NCBI GenBank assembly: GCA_024690695.1
Contig: JAILOS010000023.1
Coordinates: 1-13,827, forward strand
DNA from: Oscillospiraceae bacterium
GTDB taxonomy: Bacteria > Bacillota_A > Clostridia > Oscillospirales > Oscillospiraceae
Direction of reading: 5' to 3'
Length of the DNA: 13,827 nucleotides
Under the pieces are notes generated by a model that saw nothing but the letters and a program-made list of their open reading frames with translations, did no database searches and was not told the DNA's origin. The position numbers and the translations under genes are program-made. Below are positions 1 through 5,935 of the stretch, one piece after another. Each line of letters begins with the position of its first letter. Within the stretch, counting starts at the first letter, position 1.

Positions 1-42
1 CGGTCGATCGCCATGGACCGGAAACCGCCGGATGCGGGGAGA

Positions 43-1320
43 TCAGACCGCGCCGGGCTTGCCCAGCATGCGGAACATGTTCTTCTTGTAGGCCTCCACG
101 CCGGGCTGGTCGAAGGGGTTGACCTGGGACATGTAGCCCGAGATGGCGCAGGCCAGCTCGAAGAAGCAGACCATCGCGGCGAAGCCCTCCTCGTCGCGCT
201 TGGGAATCTCGACGACGATGTTCGGCACGCCGCCGGAGACATGGGCCTCGCGCACGGCGTCGGCGGCCACGCGGCAGATCTCGGACAGGTCGCGGCCGGC
301 GAGATAGTTCAGGCCGTCGGCGTCCTCCTTCTCCGTGGGGAAGGGGAGGCTGGTGCGGCTCTCGGCGAAGCGCACGACGGTCTCCATCAGCATGCGCGGG
401 CCCTGCTGGATGTACTGGCCCATGGAGTGCAGGTCGGCGGTGAACTCCACCGAGGCGGGGAAGATGCCCTTGCCGTCCTTGCCCTCGCTCTCGCCGTAGA
501 GCTGTTTCCACCACTCGGCCATGAAGCGGAAGCTCGGCTCGTAGCATCCGAGGATCTCCACGGTGTAGCCCTTGCCGTAGAGGTGCTGGCGCGCCGCGGC
601 GTACTGCCAGGCGGGATTCTCCGCGCCGCCCGCGCTGAGGACCTTGAACTCTTTGATCGCGGCGTCGATGACCTTCCGCACGTCGATCCCGGCCACGGCC
701 ATGGGCAGCAGGCCCACCGCGGACAGGACGCTGAAGCGGCCGCCCACGTCGTCAGGGACGACGAAGCAGGGCCAGCCGTTTTTGTCGGCCAGGGATTTGA
801 GCACGCCGCGCCTGGAGTCGGTGGTGGCGAAGATATGATCGTTCGCCTTGTCGCCGTACTTTTTGACCAGCAGCTCACGGAAGATGCGGAAGGAGACCGC
901 GGGCTCGAGCGTGGTGCCGGACTTGGAGATGACGTTCACGTCGAAGTCCATGTCGCCGAGCGCCTCGATGGTCTCGTTGACGGCGTCGACGGAGAGGGTG
1001 TTGCCCATGAAAAAGACTTTGGGATCGTTGGGGCCGGGGACGGGCTTGAGCAGCTCGATCGCGCCCTTCGCGCCGAGGTAGGAGCCGCCGATGCCGATCG
1101 AGACCAGCGCCTTGGAGCGGCTGCGGATCTTCTCCGCGGCTGCGACGATGGCGTCGAGCTCGGTGTCCTTGATGCGCTGGGGCATCATTTCCCAGCCGGT
1201 GAAGTCCGCGCCGAGGCCGGTCTTCTCCGCAAAGGTTTTGTACGCTGCCGCGGCCGCCGCGTAGTCGGGGCCGGCTGCGGTGAAGAAGGGCTGCGCGCCC
1301 GAAAGATCGACTTTGACCAT
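43..1320 (-). CDS. pgi: glucose-6-phosphate isomerase
   Basis: Cytoplasmic enzyme that interconverts glucose 6-phosphate and fructose 6-phosphate in glycolysis and gluconeogenesis. The 425-residue protein is close to the roughly 450 residues of the short Firmicute PGI form. Visible family motifs are SIGIGGSYLG (residues 74-83), the phosphate-binding SKSGTT (132-137), the first PGI signature DVGGRFSVLS (191-200), GESEGK with the probable catalytic Glu (276-281), DLHSMGQY with its His (296-303), and the second signature FDQPGVEAYK ending in the conserved Lys 412. The open frame extends 26 codons further upstream. I chose the ATG at 1318-1320 because AGGAGG lies 8 bases before it and the family motifs begin soon after. 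It is a separate unit with its own promoter, on the same strand as the acyltransferase gene upstream. The gene is complete and its identity is very secure. Confidence 0.97.
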   Translation of the reverse strand: MVKVDLSGAQPFFTAAGPDYAAAAAAYKTFAEKTGLGADFTGWEMMPQRIKDTELDAIVAAAEKIRSRSKALVSIGIGGSYLGAKGAIELLKPVPGPNDPKVFFMGNTLSVDAVNETIEALGDMDFDVNVISKSGTTLEPAVSFRIFRELLVKKYGDKANDHIFATTDSRRGVLKSLADKNGWPCFVVPDDVGGRFSVLSAVGLLPMAVAGIDVRKVIDAAIKEFKVLSAGGAENPAWQYAAARQHLYGKGYTVEILGCYEPSFRFMAEWWKQLYGESEGKDGKGIFPASVEFTADLHSMGQYIQQGPRMLMETVVRFAESRTSLPFPTEKEDADGLNYLAGRDLSEICRVAADAVREAHVSGGVPNIVVEIPKRDEEGFAAMVCFFELACAISGYMSQVNPFDQPGVEAYKKNMFRMLGKPGAV

Positions 1321-1368
1321 AAAAAGATCCTCCTGAATCGAATATTTGAGAGATCGCCCGATAAGCCC

Positions 1369-1398
1369 ATTATAACGGCTAAGGCGCGCTCTTGTCAA
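1369..1398 (-). promoter_or_regulatory. sigma-A promoter of pgi
   Basis: Reading the minus strand, a perfect TTGACA (complement of 1393-1398) is followed after 18 bases by a perfect TATAAT (complement of 1369-1374). Transcription would start near 1360 and give a leader of about 40 bases before the pgi start. Both hexamers match consensus, so strong constitutive expression is expected. The -35 element sits in the loop of the terminator-like hairpin at 1381-1414. Confidence 0.85.
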
Positions 1399-1414
1399 TC
1401 AAGAAGCGCGCCTT
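1381..1414 (-). terminator. hairpin after the acyltransferase gene, probable terminator
   Basis: An inverted repeat with a 14-bp stem (left arm 1381-1394, right arm 1400-1414, one bulged A) and a 5-base loop begins about 17 bases beyond the acyltransferase stop codon. On the minus strand only a weak U-rich stretch follows (CTTAGCCGTTAT), so termination may be incomplete. The pgi promoter overlaps the same bases. Position and stem strength support the call; the poor U tract counts against it. Confidence 0.5.
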
Positions 1415-1431
1415 GTGCGGCAGAGAGAGGC

Positions 1432-2574
1432 TCACTCCCGCCCGAATCGGCCGAGGATTCTGCCGGAGAGGAGGGCGTCCCCGAGCCTGTCGATCCGCCG
1501 GGCGAGCCCCTCGATCAGCGGCATGCAGGGCTTTTCGATCAGGCGGATCCGCGCAAGCTCGATCAGCGTGCAGACGGCAAAGACCGCCGCGATCACCAGC
1601 AGAGAGCGGGGGATGAACAGCGGGCTTTCCGCATAGGCCGCGCTGCGGAACAGCCTTTCCCACAGAAACGGACTGACGTAAGTGTCGTCATGGATCAGAT
1701 AGACCCCGAACATGGCGGAGGAGAGGAAGTTGACCGCCTTGCGGGAGCCGATGTCCAGCCGGGAGAAGCCCAGGAAGAGCAGCACCGCGGAGATCAGGGA
1801 CGGGATCGTCTGCAGATCGGCGAGGAACAGGGCGTGCTGGGCGAAGACGGGGTTTCTCCTGCCGAGCACGTCGAGCACGACGGCGGTCAGAAACACCGCC
1901 AGCATGCACAGAACGGAGAGCGCGATCAGCCTTGCGCCGCTCTGCCCGGTCTCCGCGGGAAAGCGCCGCAGAAAGGCGCCGAGGGCGTACAGAAACACGA
2001 ACCACGCCAGATGATTGTTCTGAAACAGCTCAAAAGACTGGAAGAGGGTCCCCTCGAGGGTCGGGATCACGCACCAGAGCAGAAAGAGCATCGCCAGAAA
2101 GCCGAGATATTGCTTTTTGTCAAAGGCATTCAGCAGCCTGTTCAGGAAAGGCGACAGGAGATAGAGGACAAAATAGGTGCTGGCAAACCACCAGCGGCAG
2201 CTCGTCACGGGCGTGAGACGCGCGATCAGTGTCCGGAGGCTGAAAGGCACGGCCCCCGCGGCGACGAAAACGATATAAAGAAGAACCGAGTAGAAGAAAA
2301 TCTGCGCCCACAGCTTTACGATCCGGGTCGTTTTGAGCGAGCGCGCCGAGACCAGAAAGAAGCCGGAGATCAGCACAAAGGCGTCCACGCCGCAAAAGCC
2401 GGGGATCTGGATCAGCTGGAACCACAGTCTGTTCACGGAGATCGTGTCCGGGGGATAGAGCACATGGCCGTGGACGACGGAGTGATTGGCAATGATGGCG
2501 ATCATTGCAAAAATCCGCAGCAGCTCGATATTCGATTGACGCGCAGACCTGCTGCCGGCGCTCGCGTTGCGCAT
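1432..2574 (-). CDS. acyltransferase family 3 membrane protein
   Basis: A 380-residue integral membrane protein of the acyltransferase-3 (OafA/YrhL/WecH-like) family. Members transfer acetyl or other acyl groups to surface sugars, polysaccharides or small molecules; the substrate here cannot be read from the sequence. The N-terminal segment SNIELLRIFAMIAIIANHS (residues 14-32) carries the family's conserved His (31). It is followed by GVDAFVLISGFFLV (62-75), about ten hydrophobic segments, and MFGVYLIHDD (288-297), which is typical near the family's C-terminal helices. The frame is open 34 codons further upstream, into the hairpin repeats. The ATG at 2572-2574 is preferred because AGGGG lies about 10 bases before it and the extension looks non-coding. 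AAA and other A/T-richer codons seem commoner here than in the neighbours by eye, which may mean acquisition. It lies alone between sigE and pgi. Confidence 0.85.
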   Translation of the reverse strand: MRNASAGSRSARQSNIELLRIFAMIAIIANHSVVHGHVLYPPDTISVNRLWFQLIQIPGFCGVDAFVLISGFFLVSARSLKTTRIVKLWAQIFFYSVLLYIVFVAAGAVPFSLRTLIARLTPVTSCRWWFASTYFVLYLLSPFLNRLLNAFDKKQYLGFLAMLFLLWCVIPTLEGTLFQSFELFQNNHLAWFVFLYALGAFLRRFPAETGQSGARLIALSVLCMLAVFLTAVVLDVLGRRNPVFAQHALFLADLQTIPSLISAVLLFLGFSRLDIGSRKAVNFLSSAMFGVYLIHDDTYVSPFLWERLFRSAAYAESPLFIPRSLLVIAAVFAVCTLIELARIRLIEKPCMPLIEGLARRIDRLGDALLSGRILGRFGRE

Positions 2575-2634
2575 GGAGTCAGCCCCTGTTCTGTATAGAG
2601 TCCGGAGACCGCCCGCACCCGGACGGCGGGATTT

Positions 2635-2643
2635 ATTATACCA
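2635..2643 (-). promoter_or_regulatory. possible extended -10 element for the acyltransferase gene
   Basis: The complement of 2635-2643 reads TGGTATAAT, an extended -10 element pointing toward the acyltransferase start about 60 bases away. No convincing -35 hexamer is present at the right spacing. The element is one end of the first hairpin of the repeat array, so it may be a chance consequence of the repeat rather than a used promoter. Confidence 0.4.
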
Positions 2644-2866
2644 TACGCGCACGGTGCGGATAGTATAATATGTCATGCTTTTCGGTTGCCGCTCCAGCGG
2701 CGAGAAAAGCGACTCAAATTATATAATAACGGCGAAGACGCCGTTATTATACCATAGACGCGGAGCGTCTATGGTATAATATGTCATGTGTTTTCGGTTG
2801 CCCCGCCAGGGGCGAGAAAAACGACTTGAATCATATAATAAGCGCACAGCACTTATTATATCATGG
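2635..2866. repeat. two tandem copies of a three-hairpin AT-rich repeat
   Basis: Two diverged copies lie 111 bp apart (2661-2756 and 2772-2866). Both begin T-A/G-GTATAATATGTCATG, share TTTTCGGTTGCC and GGCGAGAAAA further in, and end TTATTATA-C/T-CAT. Each copy is preceded by a 35-base hairpin with a 16-base arm, 3-base loop and 16-base arm: 2635-2669 (two mismatches, one G-T) and 2746-2780 (perfect). Within each copy come a GC-rich hairpin nested in TTTTC/GAAAA (2678-2709 and 2790-2822) and an AT-rich hairpin (2722-2751, 13-bp stem; 2833-2861, 10-bp stem). A fragment resembling the first hairpin's left arm follows copy 2. I see no convincing coding frame. This fills most of the 346-bp stretch between sigE and the acyltransferase gene; the remainder (2867-2920) holds only a weak hairpin. 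It could be a REP-like or MITE-like dispersed element, or structured RNA. Confidence 0.85.
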
Positions 2867-2892
2867 CTCCGCGCATTACACAACGAAAACTT

Positions 2893-2912
2893 GCCGGCTC
2901 CCCGCGCCCGGC
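2893..2912 (-). terminator. weak terminator-like hairpin after sigE
   Basis: On the minus strand, about 8 bases beyond the sigE stop codon, GCCGG and CCGGC form a 5-bp stem around a 10-base GC-rich loop, followed by AAGTTTTC. The stem is short and the T run interrupted. The larger hairpins of the downstream repeat could equally end the transcript. Confidence 0.35.
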
Positions 2913-2920
2913 TGCGGCCC

Positions 2921-3643
2921 TCACACCTGCAGCAGGCGCAGCATCTCCCGGCGCAGGCGCGTCAGGATGCGTTTTTCGAGGCGGCTGATGTAGCTCTGGG
3001 AGATGCCCAGCCGGTCGGCGACCTCCTTCTGCGTATATTCCCGCCCGCCCGGCAGCCCGAAGCGCAGCAGGATGATCTCGCGCTCGCGCTCTGAGAGGCC
3101 GTCGATCGCGCGCATCAGCATCCTGCGCTCGGCGTCGTCCTCAAGCGGGCGCGAGACCTCGTCCTCGTCGGTGCCCAGCACGTCCGAGAGCAGCAGCTCG
3201 TTGCCGTCCCAGTCGGTGTTGAGCGGCTCGTCGATGCTCAGCTCGGTGCGCTGGGCGCTGTTTTTGCGCAGCACCATCAGGATCTCGTTTTCGATGCAGC
3301 GCGAGGCGTAGGTCGCGAGCTTGATGTTTTTGCCGGACTGGAAGGTGTTGACCGCCTTGATCAGGCCGATCGTTCCGATGGAGATCAGGTCCTCGAGGTG
3401 GATGCCGGTGTTCTCAAAGCGCTTGGCGATGTAGACCACGAGCCGCAGGTTGCGCTCGATCAGCGTTCGCCGGGCTTCCTCGTCGCCGCGCTCGAGCGCC
3501 GCGACGGCGCGCTCCTCCTCGGCGTGTTCCAGCGGCGGCGGCAGGGTCGTGCTGCCGCCCAGGTAAAAAACCGCCGGGGGCTCCACGCCGAGAATGGACA
3601 GAATGCGGTCCTTCAGAAATGCGATCTGGGGTTTACAGAGCAT
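2921..3643 (-). CDS. sigE: sporulation sigma factor sigma-E, pro-form
   Basis: Sigma-70 family factor directing early mother-cell transcription during endospore formation. At 240 residues it matches the length of Bacillus subtilis pro-sigma-E. The first ~27 residues form a distinct amphipathic pro-sequence ending at FYLGGS (residues 26-31), aligning with the region where SpoIIGA cleaves the Bacillus protein (YYIGGS, followed in both by LPPPL). Region 2 is strongly conserved ([16 protein letters not shown], 65-80; [17 protein letters not shown], 107-123), as is [14 protein letters not shown] (148-161). Region 4 has a clear helix-turn-helix ([21 protein letters not shown], about 204-224). The pro-sequence, linker and partner gene favour SigE over its paralogue SigK. 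The start is supported by GAAAGGA about 7 bases upstream. It begins 15 bp after the spoIIGA stop, so the two are probably co-transcribed. The usual next gene in Firmicutes, sigG, is not present. Confidence 0.96.
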   Translation of the reverse strand: MLCKPQIAFLKDRILSILGVEPPAVFYLGGSTTLPPPLEHAEEERAVAALERGDEEARRTLIERNLRLVVYIAKRFENTGIHLEDLISIGTIGLIKAVNTFQSGKNIKLATYASRCIENEILMVLRKNSAQRTELSIDEPLNTDWDGNELLLSDVLGTDEDEVSRPLEDDAERRMLMRAIDGLSEREREIILLRFGLPGGREYTQKEVADRLGISQSYISRLEKRILTRLRREMLRLLQV

Positions 3644-3658
3644 GGCGTCGTCCTTTCT

Positions 3659-4441
3659 TCACAAAATCGCTTCAAAGCCGTCCCCCCGCGCGCTCTCCGA
3701 CACGGCCACCAGGCGCCCGGTCTCCGTCTTGCCGTCGATGCGCAGCTCCTCCGGACGAAACGCCGCCAGCAGCCCCGCGGCGCCGACGGCGCGGTAGGGG
3801 ATCAGGCGAAAGCGTCCGGCCTGTCCCGGCTTCTGCAGCAGCGCGAGCGGGTCGCCGCCGAGCTCGGCGCCGGGAAAGAGCGGGGCGAGCGCGGCCGGGG
3901 TGGCGAGCAGCACCGGCTCGCCGGTCGCGGGGTCGCACAGGCCGTTTCCGCTGTCGCGCAGCGCGGTGAAGCGGACCTCCCGTCCGCCGATACGGACGCG
4001 GATCTCCGCGCGCGCCCGCCCCGGAAAGCGCGGGCGGGCGCGCAGATAGAGCGTGAGCGCGGCGTAGCAGAGGGAGAAGGAGAGAATCAGCGCGCGCGCA
4101 TCGAGCAGCGGCAGATCGCCGGCGAGCGTCAGCGCCCAGAGCGCTCCGCCGAAGAGCGCGCTCACCGCGAGAAAAAGCGCGGCGCAGCGGAGAAAGTGCG
4201 GTTCGCCGGCGAAGGCCAGCCCTGCCGTCAGCAGCCCCGCGGCCAGCCGTGCGGGCGGGGACAGCAGCGGCGAGAAGCCCGGCAGCACGGACAGCACGGC
4301 GTACAGCGCGCCGAAGAGCGCCGCCAGAGCGAAACGGCCGCGCCGGAGCGGGACGCCCCCGACGCGCCCCGAGGCCAGACACAGCAGATAGTCGCACAGG
4401 AGGTTGACGAGAAAGAGCCGGTCGAGGTAGATGACTTTCAT
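3659..4441 (-). CDS. spoIIGA: sporulation membrane aspartic protease SpoIIGA
   Basis: Membrane-embedded aspartic protease that removes the pro-sequence of sigma-E after a forespore signal in Bacillus. The N-terminal half (residues 1-135) is a run of hydrophobic segments beginning MKVIYLDRLFLVNLLCDYLL, very like the family start. The cytoplasmic half carries the catalytic motif DSGNGL (Asp 163) followed by DPATGEPVLL, and LIPYRAVG (213-220), as expected. At 260 residues it is shorter than the roughly 310 of B. subtilis, with the loss mostly in loops. The frame is open for 35 codons upstream, but that stretch is unlike the family and I start at the ATG at 4439-4441. No good Shine-Dalgarno sequence precedes it, while sigE has one. 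sigE follows after 15 bp, which confirms the assignment. The N-terminal extension cannot be fully excluded. Confidence 0.92.
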   Translation of the reverse strand: MKVIYLDRLFLVNLLCDYLLCLASGRVGGVPLRRGRFALAALFGALYAVLSVLPGFSPLLSPPARLAAGLLTAGLAFAGEPHFLRCAALFLAVSALFGGALWALTLAGDLPLLDARALILSFSLCYAALTLYLRARPRFPGRARAEIRVRIGGREVRFTALRDSGNGLCDPATGEPVLLATPAALAPLFPGAELGGDPLALLQKPGQAGRFRLIPYRAVGAAGLLAAFRPEELRIDGKTETGRLVAVSESARGDGFEAIL

Positions 4442-4498
4442 GCAGGCATCATACACCCGCGCCGCGGCAAAGGACGTCGAAGCCCTGCCGCCGGCAGA

Positions 4499-4520
4499 GG
4501 TCCCTTTCGGGGACTTTTTG
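4499..4520 (+). terminator. short terminator-like hairpin upstream of pyrH
   Basis: On the plus strand AGGTCCC, loop TTTCG and GGGACTT form a short stem (one G-T pair) continuing into a T run and then G. No plus-strand gene lies to its left, so it could only stop stray antisense transcripts entering the pyrH region. On the minus strand it lies in the spoIIGA leader, where it might affect messenger folding. Evidence is structural only. Confidence 0.3.
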
Positions 4521-4548
4521 TCCGGCGCTTCCGGGGGCCTCCGCACAA

Positions 4549-4571
4549 ATTATCAAATGGGAATTGTCAAA
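4549..4571 (-). promoter_or_regulatory. candidate Spo0A box and -10 region for spoIIGA
   Basis: TGTCAAA at 4565-4571, within TTGTCAAAAA, differs by one base from the Spo0A box core TGTCGAA. TTATCAAAT at 4550-4558 is a weaker look-alike in the same orientation. On the minus strand a GATAAT (complement of 4549-4554) could serve as a -10 element for spoIIGA, with no good -35 at 17 bases, as is common at activator-dependent promoters. In B. subtilis the spoIIG operon is activated by Spo0A with sigma-A. The placement is suggestive, but the AT-rich context makes chance matches possible. Confidence 0.4.
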
Positions 4572-4592
4572 AAGCCCGCGCTGTGGTAAAAT
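4564..4592 (+). promoter_or_regulatory. sigma-A promoter of the pyrH-polC cluster
   Basis: TTGTCA (4564-4569) and TAAAAT (4587-4592) are separated by exactly 17 bases, and TGG immediately precedes the -10 hexamer, giving an extended -10. Transcription would start near 4600, about 27 bases before the pyrH ATG. This is the only clear promoter I see ahead of the seven plus-strand genes. Confidence 0.8.
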
Positions 4593-4626
4593 AAAACGGA
4601 ATATGCAAACGGGGAGGCACAGAGCT

Positions 4627-5340
4627 ATGGACAAGCCGCACTATCGGCGCATACTCGTCAAGATCAGCGGAGAAGCGCTGGCGGGAGAAAAGAAAACCGG
4701 CTTTGATTTCGACTTCGTGACGCGCGTGTGCAAGGCCGTGCTGAAGTGCACGGAGCTGGGCACGCAGGTCGGCATCGTCATCGGCGGCGGCAATTTCTGG
4801 CGGGGCGTGAAGGACGGAGCCGGCAAGGTGGAGCGCGTCAGCGCAGACCGGATGGGCATGCTCGCCACCGCGATGAACTGCCTGGCCGTGTGCGACGTCT
4901 TCAAGCAGCTCGGGGCGGAGGCCCGCGTGATGACCGCCGTGGACATCCAGGGCGTGGGCGAGCGGTACGACACCCGGAAAAGCCTGGAGTATCTGGAAAA
5001 GGGCGCGGTCGTGCTCTTCGCCTGCGGCACCGGCAGCCCATTCTTCTCCACCGACACCGCGGCGGTGCTGCGCGCGCTGGAGATCGGGGCGGAGGCGATC
5101 CTGCTCGCCAAGAACGTCGACGGCGTGTACAGCGACGATCCGCGCACGAACCCCGAGGCCGTGAAGTTCGACCGTATCCGCTACGAGGAGGTGCTGGCGC
5201 GCCGCCTCGCGGTGATGGACCTGACGGCGACCTGCCTTGCGATGGAAAAGCGCATCCCCGTGGAGGTCTTCGCCCTGGCCGAGCCGGAAAACCTCGTGCG
5301 CGTGCTGCTCGGCGAAAAAATCGGAACTTCGCTGGAATGA
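4627..5340 (+). CDS. pyrH: UMP kinase
   Basis: Cytoplasmic amino-acid-kinase-fold enzyme phosphorylating UMP to UDP with ATP, feeding pyrimidine nucleotide and UDP-sugar synthesis. The 237 residues match the bacterial family length. Motifs include LVKISGEAL (residues 10-18), the glycine-rich IGGGNFWRG (52-60), ADRMGMLAT (73-81), GTGSPFFSTDTAA (134-146, usually GNPFFTTDTAA), KNVDGVYSDDP (162-172) and MDLTA (197-201). The ATG is preceded by GGGGAGG 9 bases upstream; an in-frame extension to 4564 would run across the promoter and is rejected. In many Firmicutes pyrH follows rpsB and tsf, but here it is the first gene of its transcript and faces spoIIGA divergently. frr follows after 43 bp. Confidence 0.97.
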   Translation: MDKPHYRRILVKISGEALAGEKKTGFDFDFVTRVCKAVLKCTELGTQVGIVIGGGNFWRGVKDGAGKVERVSADRMGMLATAMNCLAVCDVFKQLGAEARVMTAVDIQGVGERYDTRKSLEYLEKGAVVLFACGTGSPFFSTDTAAVLRALEIGAEAILLAKNVDGVYSDDPRTNPEAVKFDRIRYEEVLARRLAVMDLTATCLAMEKRIPVEVFALAEPENLVRVLLGEKIGTSLE

Positions 5341-5383
5341 TCCGGCACAGCATAGACGACGAACAATAACAGGAGGTACAGCC

Positions 5384-5935
5384 ATGTCTGACTACAAGGA
5401 ATTTGAGTACAAAATGAAGAAGACCTGCGAGGCGCTGACCGCGACCCTCGCGACGATCCGCGCCGGCCGCGCCAACGCCGCCGTGCTCGACCAGATCCAG
5501 GTGGACTATTACGGCGTGCCCACGCCGATCCAGCAGATGGCCTCCGTGGCGACACCGGACCCGCGCTCGCTGATCATCGCGCCCTGGGATCACAGCGTGC
5601 TCAAGGCCATTGAGAAGGCGATCCTCGCCTCCGACCTCGGCATCAACCCGCAGAACGACGGGCGCGCGATCCGCCTCGTCTTCCCGCCGCTGACGGAGGA
5701 GCGCCGCCGCGATCTCGCCAAGCAGACCCGCCGCTACAGCGAGGAGGCCAAGGTTGCGATCCGCAACATCCGCCGCGACGCGATCGAGAAGTTCAAGAAG
5801 CAGCAGAAGAGCTCCGAGATCACCGAGGACGACTACAAGATCGCCGAGAAGGACGTGCAGAAGCTCACCGACGACTATATCAAGGAGATCGACAAGATCG
5901 CCGAGAAGAAAGAGAAAGAGCTCACCGAGATCTGA
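5384..5935 (+). CDS. frr: ribosome recycling factor
   Basis: Acts with elongation factor G to split post-termination ribosomes in the cytoplasm. It has 183 residues, compared with 185 in Escherichia coli. The N-terminal part carries the hallmark TIRAGRANAAVLDQIQVDYYG (residues about 24-44) followed by PTPIQQMASV. The central domain contains IIAPWDHSVLKAIEKAI (64-80) and NPQNDGRAIRLVFPPLTEERR (88-108). The lysine- and glutamate-rich C-terminal helix (about 134-183) completes the three-helix bundle. AGGAGG lies 7 bases before the ATG, so this start is secure and the longer open frame from within pyrH is rejected. The stop codon overlaps the uppS start (TGATG). Confidence 0.98.
   Translation: MSDYKEFEYKMKKTCEALTATLATIRAGRANAAVLDQIQVDYYGVPTPIQQMASVATPDPRSLIIAPWDHSVLKAIEKAILASDLGINPQNDGRAIRLVFPPLTEERRRDLAKQTRRYSEEAKVAIRNIRRDAIEKFKKQQKSSEITEDDYKIAEKDVQKLTDDYIKEIDKIAEKKEKELTEI

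Noticed and set aside
1..42. Possible pgi terminator at the window's left edge
   Set aside because: Only a short imperfect inverted repeat (CGGTC and GACCG) is visible, with no T run on the minus strand; the window ends before it can be judged.
13..2598. 861-codon open frame on the plus strand across pgi and the acyltransferase gene
   Set aside because: It is antisense to two well-supported genes, has a low-complexity Ala/Gly/Arg/Glu-rich translation with no family motifs, and is explained by GC-rich codon bias leaving the opposite strand free of stops.
2575..2676. 34-codon N-terminal extension of the acyltransferase
   Set aside because: It would be read from the palindromic repeat, lacks family similarity and has no better ribosome binding site than the chosen start.
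2635..2866. CRISPR array or leader for the repeat region after sigE
   Set aside because: There are only two units, they are diverged along their whole 96-bp length, there are no unrelated spacers, and there are no cas genes nearby.
2781..3094. Small plus-strand open frames starting in the repeat array and running into sigE
   Set aside because: They are antisense to the sigE 3' end, have no motifs, and their start codons come from the conserved repeat text rather than from a gene-like start.
4442..4546. 35-codon N-terminal extension of SpoIIGA
   Set aside because: The extension is a Pro/Ser/Ala-rich sequence unlike the family, whose members begin with MK-x-YLD as at the chosen start.
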